64,000 nucleotides of DNA from Luteimicrobium subarcticum (GCF_002798015.1 NZ_PGTZ01000012.1:62001-126000); one strand, 5' to 3'. Shown: positions 1 through 11,682, counted from the first letter of the stretch. Notes: generated by a model not told the origin, from the sequence alone. Numbers and translations are program-made.

Positions 1-3000
1 GCCCGACAGGCCCTTGCCGACGTAGTCGTTGGCGTCACCGAACAGGCGCAGCGTGACGCCCCGCGGCAGGAACGCGCCGAACGACTGGCCGGCCGACCCG
101 GTCAGGGTGACGTCGATCGTGCCGTCGGGCAGGCCCGCGCCGCCGTACCGCTTGGTGACCTCGTGGCCGAGCATCGTGCCGACCGTCCGGTTGACGTTGC
201 GCACCGGCAGGTCGATCCGGACGGGCTCGCTGTTCTCGAGCGCGGCCGCGGCCAGGTCGATCAGCGTGTTGTCGAGCGCCTTGCCGAGACCGTGGTCCTG
301 CACCTGCGTCTGGTGCAGGGTCGAGCCGGGTGCGGGCTCCGGCCGCGCGAGCACGGGACCGAGGTCGAGGCCCTCGGCCTTCCAGTGCTGCACCGCGTCG
401 CGCGTGTCGAGCGCCGCGACGTCGCCGACGGCCTCCTCGAGCGTGCGGTAGCCGAGCTCGGCGAGCAGCTCGCGGACCTCTTCGGCGATGTACTCGAAGA
501 ACGTCTCGACGAACTCCGGCTTGCCGGTGAACCGGGAGCGGAGCTCGGGGTTCTGCGTCGCGACGCCCACCGGGCACGTGTCGAGGTGGCAGACGCGCAT
601 CATGATGCAGCCCGAGACCACCATGGGGGCGGTCGCGAAGCCGAACTCCTCGGCGCCGAGCAGCGCGGCCACGACGACGTCGCGGCCCGTCTTCATCTGC
701 CCGTCGACCTGGACGACGATGCGGTCGCGCAGGTTGTTGAGCACGAGGGTCTGCTGGGTCTCGGCGAGGCCGATCTCCCAGGGCGTGCCCGCGTGCTTGA
801 GCGACGTCAGCGGGCTCGCGCCCGTGCCGCCGTCGTGGCCCGAGATGAGGACGACGTCCGCGTGCGCCTTCGAGACGCCCGCCGCGACCGTGCCCACGCC
901 GAACTCGGAGACGAGCTTGACGTGGACGCGCGCCGCCGGGTTGGCGTTCTTGGCGTCGTGGATGAGCTGCGCCAGGTCCTCGATCGAGTAGATGTCGTGG
1001 TGCGGCGGCGGCGAGATGAGGCCGACGCCCGGCGTCGAGTGCCGGGTCTTCGCGACCCACGGGTACACCTTGTGGCCCGGGAGCTGGCCGCCCTCGCCGG
1101 GCTTGGCGCCCTGGGCGAGCTTGATCTGGATGTCGTCCGCGTGCGTGAGGTACTCGGACGTCACGCCGAACCGGCCGGACGCGATCTGCTTGACGCGCGA
1201 GCGGCGCTCGGGGTCGTACAGACGCTCCGGGTCCTCGCCGCCCTCGCCCGTGTTGGAGCGGCCGCCGAGGCGGTTCATGGCGATCGCGAGGGTCTCGTGC
1301 GCCTCCGACGAGATGGAGCCGTACGACATCGCGCCCGTGTTGAAGCGCGCGACGATCGCGCTGACCGACTCGACCTCGTCGAGCGGGACGGCGGCACGCG
1401 TCGGGGCGAAGCGCAGCAGACCGCGCAGCGTCATGAGGCGGTTCGACTGCTCGTTCACGCGGTCCGTGTACTGCTTGAAGATGTCGTACCGGCGCGAGCG
1501 CGTGGCGTGCTGGAGGCGGAACACCGTCTCGGGGTCGAAGAGGTGCTCCTCGCCGTCCCGGCGCCACTGGTACTCGCCACCCGACACGAGGCCGGCGTGC
1601 GGCTGGTGGTTGCCCGACGCGGGGTACGCCTCGGCGTGCCGTGCGGCGACCTCGGCCGCGAGCACGTCGAGACCGACGCCGCCGAGGCGGCTCGTCGTGC
1701 CCGCGAAGTAGTCCGCGACGAGCTCGTGCGACAGGCCGAGGGCCTCGAACACCTGGGCGCCCCGGTACGACGAGATCGTCGAGATGCCCATCTTGGACAT
1801 GACCTTCAGGACGCCCTTGCCGAGCCCCTTGATGAGGTTCGCGACGGCCTTCTCGGGGGCGACGGCGAGGTATCCGCGGCGCGCGAGGTCCTCGACGGTC
1901 TCCATCGCGAGGTACGGGTTCACCGCGGCGGCGCCGTAGCCGATGAGCAGCGCGACGTGGTGCACCTCGCGCACGTCTCCGGCCTCGACGACGAGCGACA
2001 CCTGGGTGCGCGTGTGGCGGCGCAGCAGGTGGTGGTGCACCGCGGACGACAGCAGCAGCGACGGGATGGGCGCGAGGTCCTGGTTGGAGTCGCGGTCCGA
2101 GAGCACGATGAAGCTCGCGCCCGCCTCAACGTGCGCGTCGACCTCGGCGAAGATCTCCTCGAGTCGCGCGAGCAGGCCCGCGCCACCGTCCGCGACCTTG
2201 TAGAGGCCCCGCACCGTCACCGCGCGGAAGATGCCCGCGAGGTTCGGGTCACGGTCGACGCGGATGATCTTGGCGAGCTGGTCGTTGTCCAGCACCGGGA
2301 ACGGCAGGACCAGCTTGCGCGCGTGCAGCGCGGTGTCCTCGAGCAGGTTCGGCTCGGGGCCGATCGCGCCGGCGATCGACGTCACCAGCTCCTCGCGGAT
2401 CGCGTCGAGCGGCGGGTTGGTCACCTGCGCGAACATCTGCGTGAAGTAGTCGAAGAGCATGCGCGGCCGGCTCGACAGCACCGCGATCGGGGTGTCAGAC
2501 CCCATCGCGCCGAGCGGCTCCGCGCCGTTCTCGCCCATGGGGCCGAGGATGATCTTGAGCTCCTCGGCGGTGTACCCGAAGGTGCGCTGCCGACGCTGCA
2601 CCGACGCCGGCGAGTGGGCGACGTGCTCCCGCTCCGGCAGGTCCTTGAGGTACACGGAGTTCTCCGCGACCCACTGCTGGTACGGGCGCTTCGTGGACAG
2701 GGAGGCCTTGACCTCCTCGTCCTCGACGATCCGGCCCTGGTGCGTGTCGACGAGGAACATGCGGCCCGGCTCGAGCCGGCCCTTGCGCACGATCGTCGCG
2801 GGGTCGATGTCGAGCACGCCGGCCTCGGACGCGAGCACGACCAGGCCGTCCTCGGTGACCCAGTACCGACCCGGACGCAGACCGTTGCGGTCGAGGACCG
2901 CGCCGATGAGCGTGCCGTCCGTGAAGGTGAGGCAGGCGGGGCCGTCCCACGGCTCCATGAGCGTCGCGTGGTACTCGTAGAACGCGCGCAGCGCCGGGTC

Positions 3001-3996
3001 GAGGTCGTGGTTGTTCTCCCACGCCTCCGGGATCATCATCAGCACCGCGTGCGGGAGCGAGCGCCCGGACAGGTGCAGGAGCTCGAGGACCTCGTCGAAG
3101 CTCGCCGAGTCGCTCGACCCGTCCGAGCAGACGGGCAGCAGCGGGGCGAGGTCGCCCAGCGCCTCGCTCGCGAGGGTGCCCTCGCGCGCCGCCATCCAGT
3201 TGCGGTTGCCGCGCACCGTGTTGATCTCGCCGTTGTGCGCGATCTGCCGGAACGGCTGCGCGAGCGGCCACGACGGGAACGTGTTGGTCGAGAAGCGCGA
3301 GTGGACCAGCGCGATCTCGGACGCGTAGCGCGGGTCGGACAGGTCGGGGAAGAACGGCTCGAGCTGGGCCGTCGTCAGCATGCCCTTGTAGGTGATGGTG
3401 CGCGACGACAGCGACGCGAAGTACAGACCGAGCTCGTTCTCGGCGCGCTTGCGGACGCGGTAGGTCAGCCGGTCCAGCTCCACGCCGGCCAGCGCGCGCG
3501 ACGGGTCGGCGAGCACGACCTGGCGGAACGTCGGCATCGAGGCGCGGGCCGTCGGGCCGACCAGGTCGGCCGTCACGGGCACGTCGCGCCACGCGAGGAC
3601 GTCGAGCTTCTCCTCGGCGGCGATCGCCTCGAAGCGGCGGACGGTCGCGTCCTCGTCGCCGACCGGCAGGAACGCGGTACCGATCGCGTAGAAGCCCGCC
3701 GGGGGCAGCTCGGCGGCGACCACGTCACGGACGAACGCGTCGGGGATCTGCGTGAGGATCCCGGCGCCGTCGCCGCTGTTGACCTCGGCGCCCACCGCGC
3801 CGCGGTGGTCGAGGTTGAGCAGCGCGGTGAGCCCGGCGTCGACGATGTCGCGTCCCGGGGTCCCGCGCAGCGTCGCCACGAAGGCGACACCACAGGCGTC
3901 GTGCTCGGCGGCAGGGTCGTACAGGCCCTGTGCCGTGGGGGCGGTCCGGAGGCCCGGCTGGGCCGGCGGCGTCCCGTCGGTGCGCGGCGTCGTCAT
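1..3996 (-). CDS. gltB: Glutamate synthase large subunit, C-terminus cut by window edge
   Basis: This is the large subunit of NADPH-dependent glutamate synthase, which makes two glutamates from glutamine and 2-oxoglutarate. ATG at 3996 follows a good GAGGA Shine-Dalgarno. A 34-residue propeptide precedes Cys35 (context DACGVAF), the N-terminal nucleophile of the glutaminase domain. The 3Fe-4S cysteines are visible near residue 1130 as C-x5-C-x4-C ([12 protein letters not shown]). The 1332 codons in the window are open throughout. Family members are about 1500 residues, so roughly 170-200 C-terminal residues and the usual downstream gltD lie outside. The long ORFs on the opposite strand here are GC-bias shadows. 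Confidence 0.97.
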   Translation of the reverse strand, partial: MTTPRTDGTPPAQPGLRTAPTAQGLYDPAAEHDACGVAFVATLRGTPGRDIVDAGLTALLNLDHRGAVGAEVNSGDGAGILTQIPDAFVRDVVAAELPPAGFYAIGTAFLPVGDEDATVRRFEAIAAEEKLDVLAWRDVPVTADLVGPTARASMPTFRQVVLADPSRALAGVELDRLTYRVRKRAENELGLYFASLSSRTITYKGMLTTAQLEPFFPDLSDPRYASEIALVHSRFSTNTFPSWPLAQPFRQIAHNGEINTVRGNRNWMAAREGTLASEALGDLAPLLPVCSDGSSDSASFDEVLELLHLSGRSLPHAVLMMIPEAWENNHDLDPALRAFYEYHATLMEPWDGPACLTFTDGTLIGAVLDRNGLRPGRYWVTEDGLVVLASEAGVLDIDPATIVRKGRLEPGRMFLVDTHQGRIVEDEEVKASLSTKRPYQQWVAENSVYLKDLPEREHVAHSPASVQRRQRTFGYTAEELKIILGPMGENGAEPLGAMGSDTPIAVLSSRPRMLFDYFTQMFAQVTNPPLDAIREELVTSIAGAIGPEPNLLEDTALHARKLVLPFPVLDNDQLAKIIRVDRDPNLAGIFRAVTVRGLYKVADGGAGLLARLEEIFAEVDAHVEAGASFIVLSDRDSNQDLAPIPSLLLSSAVHHHLLRRHTRTQVSLVVEAGDVREVHHVALLIGYGAAAVNPYLAMETVEDLARRGYLAVAPEKAVANLIKGLGKGVLKVMSKMGISTISSYRGAQVFEALGLSHELVADYFAGTTSRLGGVGLDVLAAEVAARHAEAYPASGNHQPHAGLVSGGEYQWRRDGEEHLFDPETVFRLQHATRSRRYDIFKQYTDRVNEQSNRLMTLRGLLRFAPTRAAVPLDEVESVSAIVARFNTGAMSYGSISSEAHETLAIAMNRLGGRSNTGEGGEDPERLYDPERRSRVKQIASGRFGVTSEYLTHADDIQIKLAQGAKPGEGGQLPGHKVYPWVAKTRHSTPGVGLISPPPHHDIYSIEDLAQLIHDAKNANPAARVHVKLVSEFGVGTVAAGVSKAHADVVLISGHDGGTGASPLTSLKHAGTPWEIGLAETQQTLVLNNLRDRIVVQVDGQMKTGRDVVVAALLGAEEFGFATAPMVVSGCIMMRVCHLDTCPVGVATQNPELRSRFTGKPEFVETFFEYIAEEVRELLAELGYRTLEEAVGDVAALDTRDAVQHWKAEGLDLGPVLARPEPAPGSTLHQTQVQDHGLGKALDNTLIDLAAAALENSEPVRIDLPVRNVNRTVGTMLGHEVTKRYGGAGLPDGTIDVTLTGSAGQSFGAFLPRGVTLRLFGDANDYVGKGLSG

Positions 3997-4019
3997 CAAG
4001 TCTGTCCTCACACGCCCCA

Positions 4020-4035
4020 GGCGTACGGGTACGCC
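4020..4035. promoter_or_regulatory. 16-bp dyad upstream of gltB
   Basis: GGCGTAC-GG-GTACGCC is a perfect 7-bp inverted repeat with a 2-bp centre, ending 24 bases before the gltB start. The two-base spacer suits a protein operator better than an RNA hairpin. A further GTACGGG lies about 20 bases away. The binding protein is unknown. Confidence 0.4.
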
Positions 4036-4126
4036 GGGAGCCCTCGTTCGTTCGGGGGGTACGGGACGTCGTCGGCCCGTTCGGGTGCAGCGCTCACCGG
4101 CAGCGGCCGGTGGCGCACGCGCAGTC

Positions 4127-5047
4127 TCAGGAGGCCGGCGACCCGGTGGGGTCGGTGGCCTCCGTCTGCTCGGGCTCCGTCGCGGCGAGCTGTACCGTCT
4201 CTTCGCGCCCGGGGTGGCGGCGCCTGACGACGATGAACGCGATCAGCGCACCGACCCACACGAGGATCGACGTCCAGATGTTGAGCCGCAGCCCGAGGAT
4301 GTGCTCCGCGGTGTCGATCCTGAGCGCTTCGATCCAGACGCGTCCCGTCGTATAGATCAGCACGTACAGCCAGAATACCTGACCATGACCGAGCCGGAAC
4401 CGACGGTCCAACCAGATGAGGAGGAACGCCCCCGCGACGTTCCAGAGCAGCTCGTACAGGAACGTCGGGTGGAAGGTCGTGCCCTCCGCGAACGGCAGCC
4501 CGGTCGACGGGTCGATCGGCAGGTGCGCGCTGTCGATCCGCAGCGCCCAGGGCAGGTCGGTGGGTGACCCGAACAGCTCCTGGTTGAAGTAGTTTCCGAG
4601 GCGGCCGATCGCCTGGGCGAACAGCAGCCCCGGGGCGAGCGCGTCCGCGAACGCCGGATAGCTCACCTTGAGGCGCCGGCAGCCGATGTACGCGCCGACC
4701 GCACCGAGCGCGATCGCACCCCAGATGCCGAGACCGCCGTCCCAGATGTAGAGCGCCTTCGCGGGGTTGCCGCCCTTGCCCCAGTAGGGCTCCGGCGTGG
4801 TGATCACGTGGTACAGCCGGCCGCCGACGATGCCGAACGGCACCGCCCACAGCGCGATGTCGAGGACGTCGTCGGCGTGGCCGCCGCGCGCGACCCACCG
4901 GCGGCGCGTCACGACGATCGCGACCACGATCCCGGCGAGGATCGCGAACGCGTAGGCACGCAGCGGGATGCCGCCCGCGTGCCACACGCCCTGCGACGGG
5001 CTCGGGATCGACGCCGAGAGCGTGCCCAGCTGCGCCGTCAGGCTCAC
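4127..5047 (-). CDS. lgt: Prolipoprotein diacylglyceryl transferase
   Basis: Integral membrane enzyme that transfers diacylglycerol from phosphatidylglycerol to the lipobox cysteine of prolipoproteins. The 306-residue product begins VSLTAQLG and contains the family signature [13 protein letters not shown] plus several hydrophobic segments. The start is GTG at 5047, whose GTGA overlaps the trpA stop, so the pair is translationally coupled. A longer reading back to 5452 only adds out-of-frame trpA sequence. Substrates in this window include the FKBP lipoprotein and the iron-siderophore binding protein. Confidence 0.96.
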   Translation of the reverse strand: MSLTAQLGTLSASIPSPSQGVWHAGGIPLRAYAFAILAGIVVAIVVTRRRWVARGGHADDVLDIALWAVPFGIVGGRLYHVITTPEPYWGKGGNPAKALYIWDGGLGIWGAIALGAVGAYIGCRRLKVSYPAFADALAPGLLFAQAIGRLGNYFNQELFGSPTDLPWALRIDSAHLPIDPSTGLPFAEGTTFHPTFLYELLWNVAGAFLLIWLDRRFRLGHGQVFWLYVLIYTTGRVWIEALRIDTAEHILGLRLNIWTSILVWVGALIAFIVVRRRHPGREETVQLAATEPEQTEATDPTGSPAS

Positions 5048-5907
5048 GACACGGACCCGGAGCGCGCCTGGGCGACGCCCGCGGCGAGCTCGTCGGCCAC
5101 CTGGCCCAGCGCGCGCAGGCGCTCGGACCACGGGGCGTCGCCCAGCAGCGGCCGGACGAACGCCGAGCCGACGATCACGCCGTCCGCGTACGCACCCACC
5201 TCGGCCGCCTGGTCGCCCGTCGAGACTCCCAGCCCGACGCAGACCAGGTCGCCGCCGCGCTCGCGCGTGGCCTCGACGAGCTGGCGGGCCCGCGGCCCCA
5301 CGCTCGCGCGGGCGCCCGTCACGCCCATCGTCGACGCCGCGTACACGAAGCCGCGGGACGCGCGCGCCGTGAGCTGCAGGCGCTCCGGGGTCGAGCTCGG
5401 CGCGACCAGGAACACCCGGTCGAGGCCGTGCGCGTCCGACGCCGCGACCCACTCCGACGCCTCGTCGGGGATGAGGTCGGGCGTGATGAGCCCCGCTCCC
5501 CCGGCGGCCGCGAGAGCGGCGGCGAACGCGTCGACGCCGTAGCGCACCACGATGTTCCAGTACGTCATGACGAGCGTCGGGGTGCCCGTCGGCGCGGTCG
5601 CACGGACCGCGTCGAACACGCTGCTCACCCGGAAGCCGGCCTCGAGCGCCTGCTCGGCCGCACGCTGGATCGTCGGGCCGTCCATGACCGGGTCGGTGTA
5701 CGGGACGCCGAGCTCGAGGACGTCGACGCCGTGCTCGACGAGCGTGAGCGCCGCCTCGATCGACTGCTCGACCGAGGGGAACCCGACCGGCAGGTAGCCC
5801 ACGAGTGCCGGGCGGCCCTCGTCGCGCAGCCGGCGCAGCAGCGGCGCGACCCCGGAAGCGGTCTGCGCACCGGCTCGGGGTGCGTCCGTGGACGGGTTCG
5901 CAGTCAC
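5044..5907 (-). CDS. trpA: Tryptophan synthase alpha chain
   Basis: Cleaves indole-3-glycerol phosphate to indole and glyceraldehyde 3-phosphate and channels the indole to TrpB. The 287-residue barrel has the catalytic pair Glu65 and Asp76 within [16 protein letters not shown]. Translation starts at GTG 5907, overlapping the trpB stop by GTGA, and the stop overlaps the lgt start. The run trpB-trpA-lgt is therefore tightly coupled. Confidence 0.97.
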   Translation of the reverse strand: MTANPSTDAPRAGAQTASGVAPLLRRLRDEGRPALVGYLPVGFPSVEQSIEAALTLVEHGVDVLELGVPYTDPVMDGPTIQRAAEQALEAGFRVSSVFDAVRATAPTGTPTLVMTYWNIVVRYGVDAFAAALAAAGGAGLITPDLIPDEASEWVAASDAHGLDRVFLVAPSSTPERLQLTARASRGFVYAASTMGVTGARASVGPRARQLVEATRERGGDLVCVGLGVSTGDQAAEVGAYADGVIVGSAFVRPLLGDAPWSERLRALGQVADELAAGVAQARSGSVS

Positions 5908-7241
5908 TGGTCGCCTCCGGTGGTCGGCGTGGCCGGCGCGTCCGACGCGCTGGACGAGTCGTCAGCGGCGGCGGCGTGGTCGTGGTCGAGCATCCCGAAC
6001 CAGCGGGCCGCGGTCGCCACGTCCTTGTCGCCGCGACCGGACAGGTTCACCAGGATCGTGGGGCTCTCCCCGCGCGCGGCGGCCTCACGGCCCACCTGCA
6101 GGGCGCCCGCGAGCGCGTGCGACGACTCGATCGCCGGGATGATGCCCTCGGTCCGGCACAGCAGCGCGAAGGCGTCCATGGCCTCCTCGTCCGTGATCGG
6201 CCGGTAGGTCGCGCGCCCCAGGTCGTGGAGCCAGGCGTGGGCGGGCCCGACGCTCGGGTAGTCGAGGCCCGCGGAGATCGAGTGGCTCGGCAGCGTCTGC
6301 CCGTCGGCGTCCTGCAGCAGGTAGCTGCGGGCGCCGTGCAGGACGCCCGGGGCGCTCGTGCCCGCGAACCGCGCCGCGTGACGGCCCGACTCGATGCCCT
6401 CGCCGCCGGCCTCGAAGCCGTACAGCGCGACGTCGGGCTCGTCGAGGAAGGCGTTGAAGATGCCGAGGGCGTTGGAGCCGCCGCCCACGCACGCCACGAC
6501 GGCGTCAGGCAGGGCGCCCGTACGCTCGCGCAGCTGGTCGCGCGCCTCCTCGCCGATGATCTTGTGGAAGTCGCGCACCATCTCGGGGAACGGGTGCGGG
6601 CCCGTCACCGTGCCGAGCAGGTAGTGCGTCGAGTCGACGTTCGCCACCCAGTCGCGCAGCGCCTCGTTGATGGCGTCCTTGAGCGTGCGGGTGCCGATCG
6701 TGACGGGCACGACCTCGGCGCCCAGCAGGCGCATGCGGGCCACGTTGAGCGCCTGGCGCTGGGTGTCCTCCTCGCCCATGTAGACGACGCACTCGAGGTC
6801 GAGGAGCGCGGCTGCCGTGGCGGTGGCGACGCCGTGCTGGCCCGCGCCCGTCTCGGCGATCACGCGCGTCTTGCCCATGCGCTTGACGAGCAGCGCCTGG
6901 CCCAGCACGTTGTTGATCTTGTGGGACCCGGTGTGGTTGAGGTCCTCCCGCTTGAGGAACACCCGCACCCCGGACCCGCCGGCGTGCTCCGCGAACCGCG
7001 GCACCTCGGTGAGCGGGCTGGGCCGGCCCACGTAGTCCTTGAGCAGCCGGGCGAGCTCGTCCCGGAACGCGGGGTCGTCGACGGCCTTGCGGTACTCCGC
7101 CTCGACCTCGTCCAGCGCCGCGACGAGCGCCTCCGGCACGAACCGGCCGCCGTACTCACCGAAGTACGGACCCTGCTGGGTCTGCAGGAGCGGGTTGAGG
7201 AACGCGGGCTCCTCGGGGGGCGTGGAGGGCAGGTCTGGCAC
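5904..7241 (-). CDS. trpB: Tryptophan synthase beta chain
   Basis: PLP enzyme condensing indole with serine to make tryptophan. The 445-residue protein has the PLP lysine at about residue 108 (HTGSHKINN) and the phosphate-binding glycine-rich GGGSNA loop. GTG 7241 is chosen because AGGAG lies 7 bases upstream and the family N-terminus ([14 protein letters not shown]) follows shortly after. Upstream in-frame sequence is trpC antisense-frame noise. The C-terminus has a short Asp/Ser/Ala tail beyond the usual end. Confidence 0.97.
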   Translation of the reverse strand: MPDLPSTPPEEPAFLNPLLQTQQGPYFGEYGGRFVPEALVAALDEVEAEYRKAVDDPAFRDELARLLKDYVGRPSPLTEVPRFAEHAGGSGVRVFLKREDLNHTGSHKINNVLGQALLVKRMGKTRVIAETGAGQHGVATATAAALLDLECVVYMGEEDTQRQALNVARMRLLGAEVVPVTIGTRTLKDAINEALRDWVANVDSTHYLLGTVTGPHPFPEMVRDFHKIIGEEARDQLRERTGALPDAVVACVGGGSNALGIFNAFLDEPDVALYGFEAGGEGIESGRHAARFAGTSAPGVLHGARSYLLQDADGQTLPSHSISAGLDYPSVGPAHAWLHDLGRATYRPITDEEAMDAFALLCRTEGIIPAIESSHALAGALQVGREAAARGESPTILVNLSGRGDKDVATAARWFGMLDHDHAAAADDSSSASDAPATPTTGGDQ

Positions 7242-7309
7242 AGCGGGCTCCTGGGTCGGGTCGGTGCCGCGCCGGGGGGTGGCGCCGCGCGGACGGTCGG
7301 CGGCGACGC

Positions 7310-8122
7310 TCAGTGGCGCACCGCGCGCAGGGACGGGTGGGCACCGGCGGCGACGAGGTCGGCGACGGAGTCGCGCGGCGCGTCGTCCGTCACGAGGGCC
7401 TCGCCCACGAGCACCGCGTGGGCGCCGGACCGGGCGTAGTCCATGACGTCGTGCGGGCCCCGCACGCCGGACTCGGCCACGCGGACGACCTCGTCGGGGA
7501 TCGCGGGCGCGAGGCGCGCGAACGTCGAGCGGTCGACGTCGAGCGTCTTGAGGTCGCGCGCGTTGACACCCACGACCCGGGCGCCCGCGGCGAGCGCACG
7601 CTCGACCTCCTCGAGCGTGTGGACCTCCACGAGCGCGGTCATGCCGAGCGAGTGGACGCGCTCGACGAGCGACTCGAGCACGGTCTGCTCGAGCGCGGCG
7701 ACGATGAGCAGCACGAGGTCGGCGCCGTGCGCACGCGCCTCCCACACCTGGTACGGCGTGACGACGAAGTCCTTGCGCAGCACGGGGATGTCGACACGGG
7801 CGCGCACGGCGTCGAGGTCGGCGAGCGAGCCGTGGAAACGGCGCTCCTCCGTGAGGACGGAGATGACCGCGGCCCCCCCGTGCTCGTACTCGTGGGCGAG
7901 CGCCGCCGGGTCGGAGATGGTCGCGAGGGCCCCGCGGGACGGGCTCGACCGCTTGACCTCGGCGATGACCGCGACCGCGTCCTCCTGCTTGAGGCGGCTC
8001 ACGCACTCGATCGCCGATGGCACGCGCGCCGCACGTTCCTTGAGCTCGTCGAGGGACGTCGCGGCCTGGCGCACGGCCAGGTCGGCGCGCACCCCGGAGA
8101 TGATGTCGTCCAGGACCGTCAT
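7310..8122 (-). CDS. trpC: Indole-3-glycerol phosphate synthase
   Basis: Converts carboxyphenylamino-deoxyribulose phosphate to indole-3-glycerol phosphate. The 270-residue single-domain barrel shows [18 protein letters not shown] and VAESGV family motifs. ATG 8122 has GGGAG eight bases upstream. An in-frame GTG nine bases earlier would sit on top of that ribosome site and is less likely. The 130-base upstream gap carries a TACGAT -10-like hexamer at 8189-8194, so trpC may have its own promoter. Confidence 0.96.
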   Translation of the reverse strand: MTVLDDIISGVRADLAVRQAATSLDELKERAARVPSAIECVSRLKQEDAVAVIAEVKRSSPSRGALATISDPAALAHEYEHGGAAVISVLTEERRFHGSLADLDAVRARVDIPVLRKDFVVTPYQVWEARAHGADLVLLIVAALEQTVLESLVERVHSLGMTALVEVHTLEEVERALAAGARVVGVNARDLKTLDVDRSTFARLAPAIPDEVVRVAESGVRGPHDVMDYARSGAHAVLVGEALVTDDAPRDSVADLVAAGAHPSLRAVRH

Positions 8123-8252
8123 CGTTCCCACTCCCCTTCACCGCTGCCGTCGAGGGACACGGGCCGGCACCCCTCCGCGTCCTCGACCATCGTAGGGCCG
8201 CGCGCGGACCGCCCCGACCACGCGTCACCAGCCGAGACGGCCGGTCGTCCCG

Positions 8253-8669
8253 TCAGTGGCCGAGCCAGGGTGTGACGCCGGGCAGGTTGCGGACGACCCA
8301 GAACGTCAGGACGACGACCACCGCGGCGGCCACGAGGACGCGACCGTGGCGCCACCGCACGGGGGGTGCGCCGGTCCGCAGCCGCCACACCCACACGACC
8401 CACCCGACGACGAGCAGGGGGGCGAGGACCGTCCACAGGGGGTTGAAGGACCACGCGGCCCCGATGTCGAGGTGCGTGAGGGCGTGCGTCGCGCGGAGGG
8501 CACCGCAGCCGGGGCACGCCCAGCCGGTGAGGGCGAGGAACGGGCAGGCCGGGTAGTGCCCGGGCGTGCTCGGGTCGACGACGGCGACGAGCGCCGTGGC
8601 CGCCGCGACGGCGCCGCCGACGGCGAGGGCGGTGGTGGTCCGCCGTGCCGACGAGACGGACGACGAGAC
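8253..8669 (-). CDS. DUF2752 membrane protein without a canonical start codon
   Basis: The reading frame encodes a clear DUF2752 protein of about 138 residues: a hydrophobic N-terminal helix, the signature CPFLALTGWACPGCGALRATHAL, then two more hydrophobic helices. Function unknown; the cysteine motif suggests metal or redox chemistry (inference). No ATG, GTG or TTG occurs in frame ahead of the conserved region. The frame stays open back to a stop at 8774 with none. The natural position is GTC at 8669, five bases after GAGGA and one base after the stop of the upstream gene. The codon has either mutated, is used as a rare start, or is misread. Confidence 0.7.
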   Translation of the reverse strand, partial: VSSSVSSARRTTTALAVGGAVAAATALVAVVDPSTPGHYPACPFLALTGWACPGCGALRATHALTHLDIGAAWSFNPLWTVLAPLLVVGWVVWVWRLRTGAPPVRWRHGRVLVAAAVVVVLTFWVVRNLPGVTPWLGH

Positions 8670-8670
8670 G

Positions 8671-8898
8671 TCAGTCCTCGGCGGGCTGCCCGTGACCGGC
8701 CTTCCGCAGGAACCAGCCCCCGACGAGGCCCACCAGCACCACGACGACGCCCGCGACCCACACGACGGGGGTCACGACGACCATGCCGATCCCGACGAGC
8801 AGCACGCCCACCATGACGCCGATCATCGCGAACCAGGCGGCGAGGGTGTGGCCCTCGTTGGCGCGCGGGGAGGCGGGAGGCAGGTAGTTGTCAGACAT
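8671..8898 (-). CDS. HGxxPAAW family small membrane protein
   Basis: A 75-residue protein with the GHTLAAW version of the HGxxPAAW signature, followed by two transmembrane helices and a short charged tail. Such proteins are commonly found next to trp genes in actinobacteria; their role is not established. ATG 8898 is preceded by AAAGG nine bases upstream. The next gene, DUF2752, begins one base after its stop. Confidence 0.85.
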   Translation of the reverse strand: MSDNYLPPASPRANEGHTLAAWFAMIGVMVGVLLVGIGMVVVTPVVWVAGVVVVLVGLVGGWFLRKAGHGQPAED

Positions 8899-8941
8899 GG
8901 TTCGCCTTTCGGTGGTGTACAGCAGGGTATCGGACGGCCGC

Positions 8942-9619
8942 TCAGGCGTCCGGTCGGTCCGTGGGGTCCTCGCCACGGCTCAGCGAGTCCCAGACGGCGT
9001 GGTGGTCGTCCGCGTCGATCGCGTCAGCGCTCCCACCGTCGCCGTCGCCGGCACCCGGGGCGGTGTCGGCGGTCCCCGAGGCCGTGGAGGCGGCGGCGGT
9101 CGGGGGCGCGACCGTGCCCGCGCGCTCGTGACGCGTCGAGAACGTCCAGGTGCGCGCTCCCACGAGGGCGAGCACGGAGACGACGACGACGAGGACGCCC
9201 AGGACGGCCGTGAGCCACGGCCAGACGCTGACGTGCACGGGCTCGATGAGCACGGTGACGCCGGTCGTGTCGGCGGCGGCGCGCACCGCGACGGGGCGCG
9301 GGTCGCGCAGGACGCCCACGGCCGCGCCGGTCACGACGACGCCTGCGACGGCGGTGACGACCGGCACGAGGTACCGGCCGAGCCGGCCCACGATCCCGAG
9401 CGCGAGCGCTCCGGCCGCCACGACGAGGGCGCCCGCCGCGACGCCGGGCGCGGCCTTGGTGCCCGCGACCGTCACGGCGACGTGCGCGGAGATGGCGGTG
9501 GAACCGGCGGACGTCAGCCAGGTCGGCACGGCCGTGCCGAGCGCGAGGAGACCGAGCAGCAGCAGCGTCAGGACGCTCGTACGACGGTCCAGACGGGTGA
9601 GCCCGACGCGGCGGCTCAT
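8942..9619 (-). CDS. Trp biosynthesis associated membrane protein
   Basis: A 225-residue protein with about four hydrophobic helices (residues 15-150) and an acidic, low-complexity cytoplasmic tail. It matches the actinobacterial tryptophan-operon membrane protein family (Trp_oprn_chp type) by position and topology. Its biochemical role is unknown. ATG 9619 overlaps the trpE stop by ATGA, so it is coupled to trpE. Confidence 0.85.
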   Translation of the reverse strand: MSRRVGLTRLDRRTSVLTLLLLGLLALGTAVPTWLTSAGSTAISAHVAVTVAGTKAAPGVAAGALVVAAGALALGIVGRLGRYLVPVVTAVAGVVVTGAAVGVLRDPRPVAVRAAADTTGVTVLIEPVHVSVWPWLTAVLGVLVVVVSVLALVGARTWTFSTRHERAGTVAPPTAAASTASGTADTAPGAGDGDGGSADAIDADDHHAVWDSLSRGEDPTDRPDA

Positions 9620-11226
9620 GCCGTCGGCACCGGGGTCGCGTCCGTCGTCGGACCGGTCGTCGGGTCCGTCGCGGCTCGCAGGCGCGCCGCGATCTGGACC
9701 GCACGCACGGGCGCCGCGGCCTTGTTGCGCGACTCGGCGTACTCGAGCGCCGGGACCGAGTCGGCGACGATGCCGCCGCCCGCCTGGACGCTCGCCCGGC
9801 CGTCCCGGATGAGGGCGGTGCGGATCGCGATCGCCATGTCCATGTCGCCCGCGAAGTCGAAGTAGCCGACCGTCCCGCCGTACACGCCGCGGCGCGCGGG
9901 CTCGAGCTCGTCGATGAGGGCGATCGCGCGCGGCTTCGGGGCGCCCGAGAGCGTGCCCGCGGGGAACGTCGCGACGAGCGTCTGGAGCGCGGTGGCGCCC
10001 GGGCGCAGCGTCCCGGTGACCGTCGAGCACAGGTGCATGATGTGGCTGAACCGCTTGGTCGCCATGAACTCGACGACCTCGACGGACGACGGCTCGCAGA
10101 CCTTCACCAGGTCGTTGCGCGACAGGTCCACGAGCATGACGTGCTCGGCGAGCTCCTTGGCGTCCTGGAGCAGCTCCTCGCCGAGGGCGACGTCCTCGGC
10201 CGGGGTGGCACCGCGGGGTCGCGACCCCGCGATGGGGTAGGTCATGACGTTCCCGTCGGTGACCTTGACGAGGGTCTCGGGGCTCGAGCCGACCACCGCG
10301 AACCGGCGGCCGTCGTGGTCCGCGAGCTCGAAGTAGTACATGTACGGGCTGGGGTTGACCGTGCGCAGCACGCGGTACACGTCGAGCGGCGACGCCGGGC
10401 AGTCCACGTCGATGCGCTGCGAGACGACGACCTGGAAGACCTCGCCCTCGCGGATCGCCTCCTTGCCGGCGACGACCGCGGCCTCGAAGTCCTCGCGGCT
10501 CGTGCGGAACTCGAGCTCGGGCTCGGGCAGGTCCGCGAGCACGAACGGCGCGCCCGCACCGCCCCCCGCCGCGACGAGGTCGGCCTGCATCGCGTCCAGC
10601 CGGGCCACCGCGTCGAGGTAGGCCTCGTCGACGCGCTCGTCGGTGTCGTCGAAGTTGATCGCGTTCGCGACGAGCCAGACGCTGCCCTCGACGTGGTCGA
10701 CGACCGCGAGGTCGGTCGCGAGGAGCAGCGTGAGCTCGGGCACGCCGAGCTCGTCCGGCGCGAGACGTGGCAGCGTCGGCTCCCAGTGCCGCACGACGTC
10801 CCAGCCGAGCGCCCCGGCGAGACCGCCGGTGAACGGCGGCAGCCCCTCGACCGCCGGCGTCCGCAGGGCCTCGAGCGTCGCGTCCAGCACGTCGAGCACG
10901 TCGCCCTCGGCGGGCACGCCCACGGGGACGTCGCCCGACCACGCCGCTCGCCCGTCCACGGACGTCAGCGTCGCGCGCGAGCGGACGCCCACGAACGAGT
11001 AGCGGGCCCACGAGCCGTCGACCTCGGCCGACTCCAGCACGAACGTGCCGGGCCGCGACGCCGCGAGCGCCCGGTAGAGCCCCACGGGCGTCACGTCGTC
11101 GGCGAGCAGACGGCGCACGACGGGAACGACACGTCGGTCCTTCGCGAGCTCGCGGAAGCCGTCCGCGGACGGCCACGTGGTGCCCCAGTCGATCCCGGTG
11201 GCACGTGTGGCACGGACCTCGGTCAT
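9616..11226 (-). CDS. trpE: Anthranilate synthase component I
   Basis: Chorismate-utilising enzyme that starts tryptophan synthesis, making anthranilate with ammonia from a TrpG subunit not encoded here. The 536-residue product has the feedback-site motif VLESAE near residue 55 and the chorismate-binding block ([41 protein letters not shown]). ATG 11226 has GGGAGGA upstream and overlaps the hisI stop by ATGA. hisI-trpE-membrane protein thus form one coupled transcript. Confidence 0.97.
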   Translation of the reverse strand: MTEVRATRATGIDWGTTWPSADGFRELAKDRRVVPVVRRLLADDVTPVGLYRALAASRPGTFVLESAEVDGSWARYSFVGVRSRATLTSVDGRAAWSGDVPVGVPAEGDVLDVLDATLEALRTPAVEGLPPFTGGLAGALGWDVVRHWEPTLPRLAPDELGVPELTLLLATDLAVVDHVEGSVWLVANAINFDDTDERVDEAYLDAVARLDAMQADLVAAGGGAGAPFVLADLPEPELEFRTSREDFEAAVVAGKEAIREGEVFQVVVSQRIDVDCPASPLDVYRVLRTVNPSPYMYYFELADHDGRRFAVVGSSPETLVKVTDGNVMTYPIAGSRPRGATPAEDVALGEELLQDAKELAEHVMLVDLSRNDLVKVCEPSSVEVVEFMATKRFSHIMHLCSTVTGTLRPGATALQTLVATFPAGTLSGAPKPRAIALIDELEPARRGVYGGTVGYFDFAGDMDMAIAIRTALIRDGRASVQAGGGIVADSVPALEYAESRNKAAAPVRAVQIAARLRAATDPTTGPTTDATPVPTA

Positions 11227-11657
11227 GCGTCCTCCCCGCTCGGGTCGCGGGTGCCGACGACGGCGCCCAGGTCGCCGCCCGCCTCGAAGCAGGTGCGCGT
11301 GCCCGTGTGGCACGCCGCGCCGACCTGGTCGACCCGCACGAGCAGCGCGTCGCCGTCGCAGTCGAGCGACACGGAGCGCACGTACTGCCGGTGGCCCGAC
11401 GTGTCGCCCTTGCGCCAGTACTCGCCGCGCGAACGGCTCCAGAACGTCACGCGCCCGGAGGTGAGGGTGCGGTGCAGCGCCTCGTCGTCCATCCAGCCGA
11501 GCATCAGGACGTCGCCCGTGTCGTGCTGCTGGACGATCGCGGCGACCAGACCGGCGTCGTCGCGCTTGAGGCGCGCCGCCACGGCCGGGTCCAGCGCGCT
11601 GCCGCCGCCCGCCACTGAGGGGTCGGACCGGCGAGGGTCGGGGCTGGTGGAAGACAC
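11223..11657 (-). CDS. hisI: Phosphoribosyl-AMP cyclohydrolase
   Basis: Third step of histidine synthesis, hydrolysing the purine ring of phosphoribosyl-AMP. The 144-residue protein shows the metal-binding region [20 protein letters not shown] followed by TGTRTCF. GTG 11657 is chosen. A CAAGAT hexamer at 11664-11669 lies exactly 6 bases upstream with no Shine-Dalgarno, the leaderless arrangement seen elsewhere in this window. The esterase gene ends only 25 bases upstream, so a separate promoter here is inference. Confidence 0.95.
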   Translation of the reverse strand: MSSTSPDPRRSDPSVAGGGSALDPAVAARLKRDDAGLVAAIVQQHDTGDVLMLGWMDDEALHRTLTSGRVTFWSRSRGEYWRKGDTSGHRQYVRSVSLDCDGDALLVRVDQVGAACHTGTRTCFEAGGDLGAVVGTRDPSGEDA

Positions 11658-11682
11658 CCCCGAATCTTGCCACGCGCCTGGG

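Noticed and set aside
163-4227. A 1354-codon plus-strand ORF antisense to gltB
   Set aside because: It is a GC-bias shadow. The minus strand encodes an unmistakable GltB with its nucleophile Cys and 3Fe-4S cysteines across the same region.
8119-8192. A 23-codon ORF ending on the trpC start as a tryptophan leader peptide
   Set aside because: It has a single Trp codon, and its ATG overlaps the TACGAT -10-like hexamer, so it would not be transcribed from there. No attenuator hairpins were seen.
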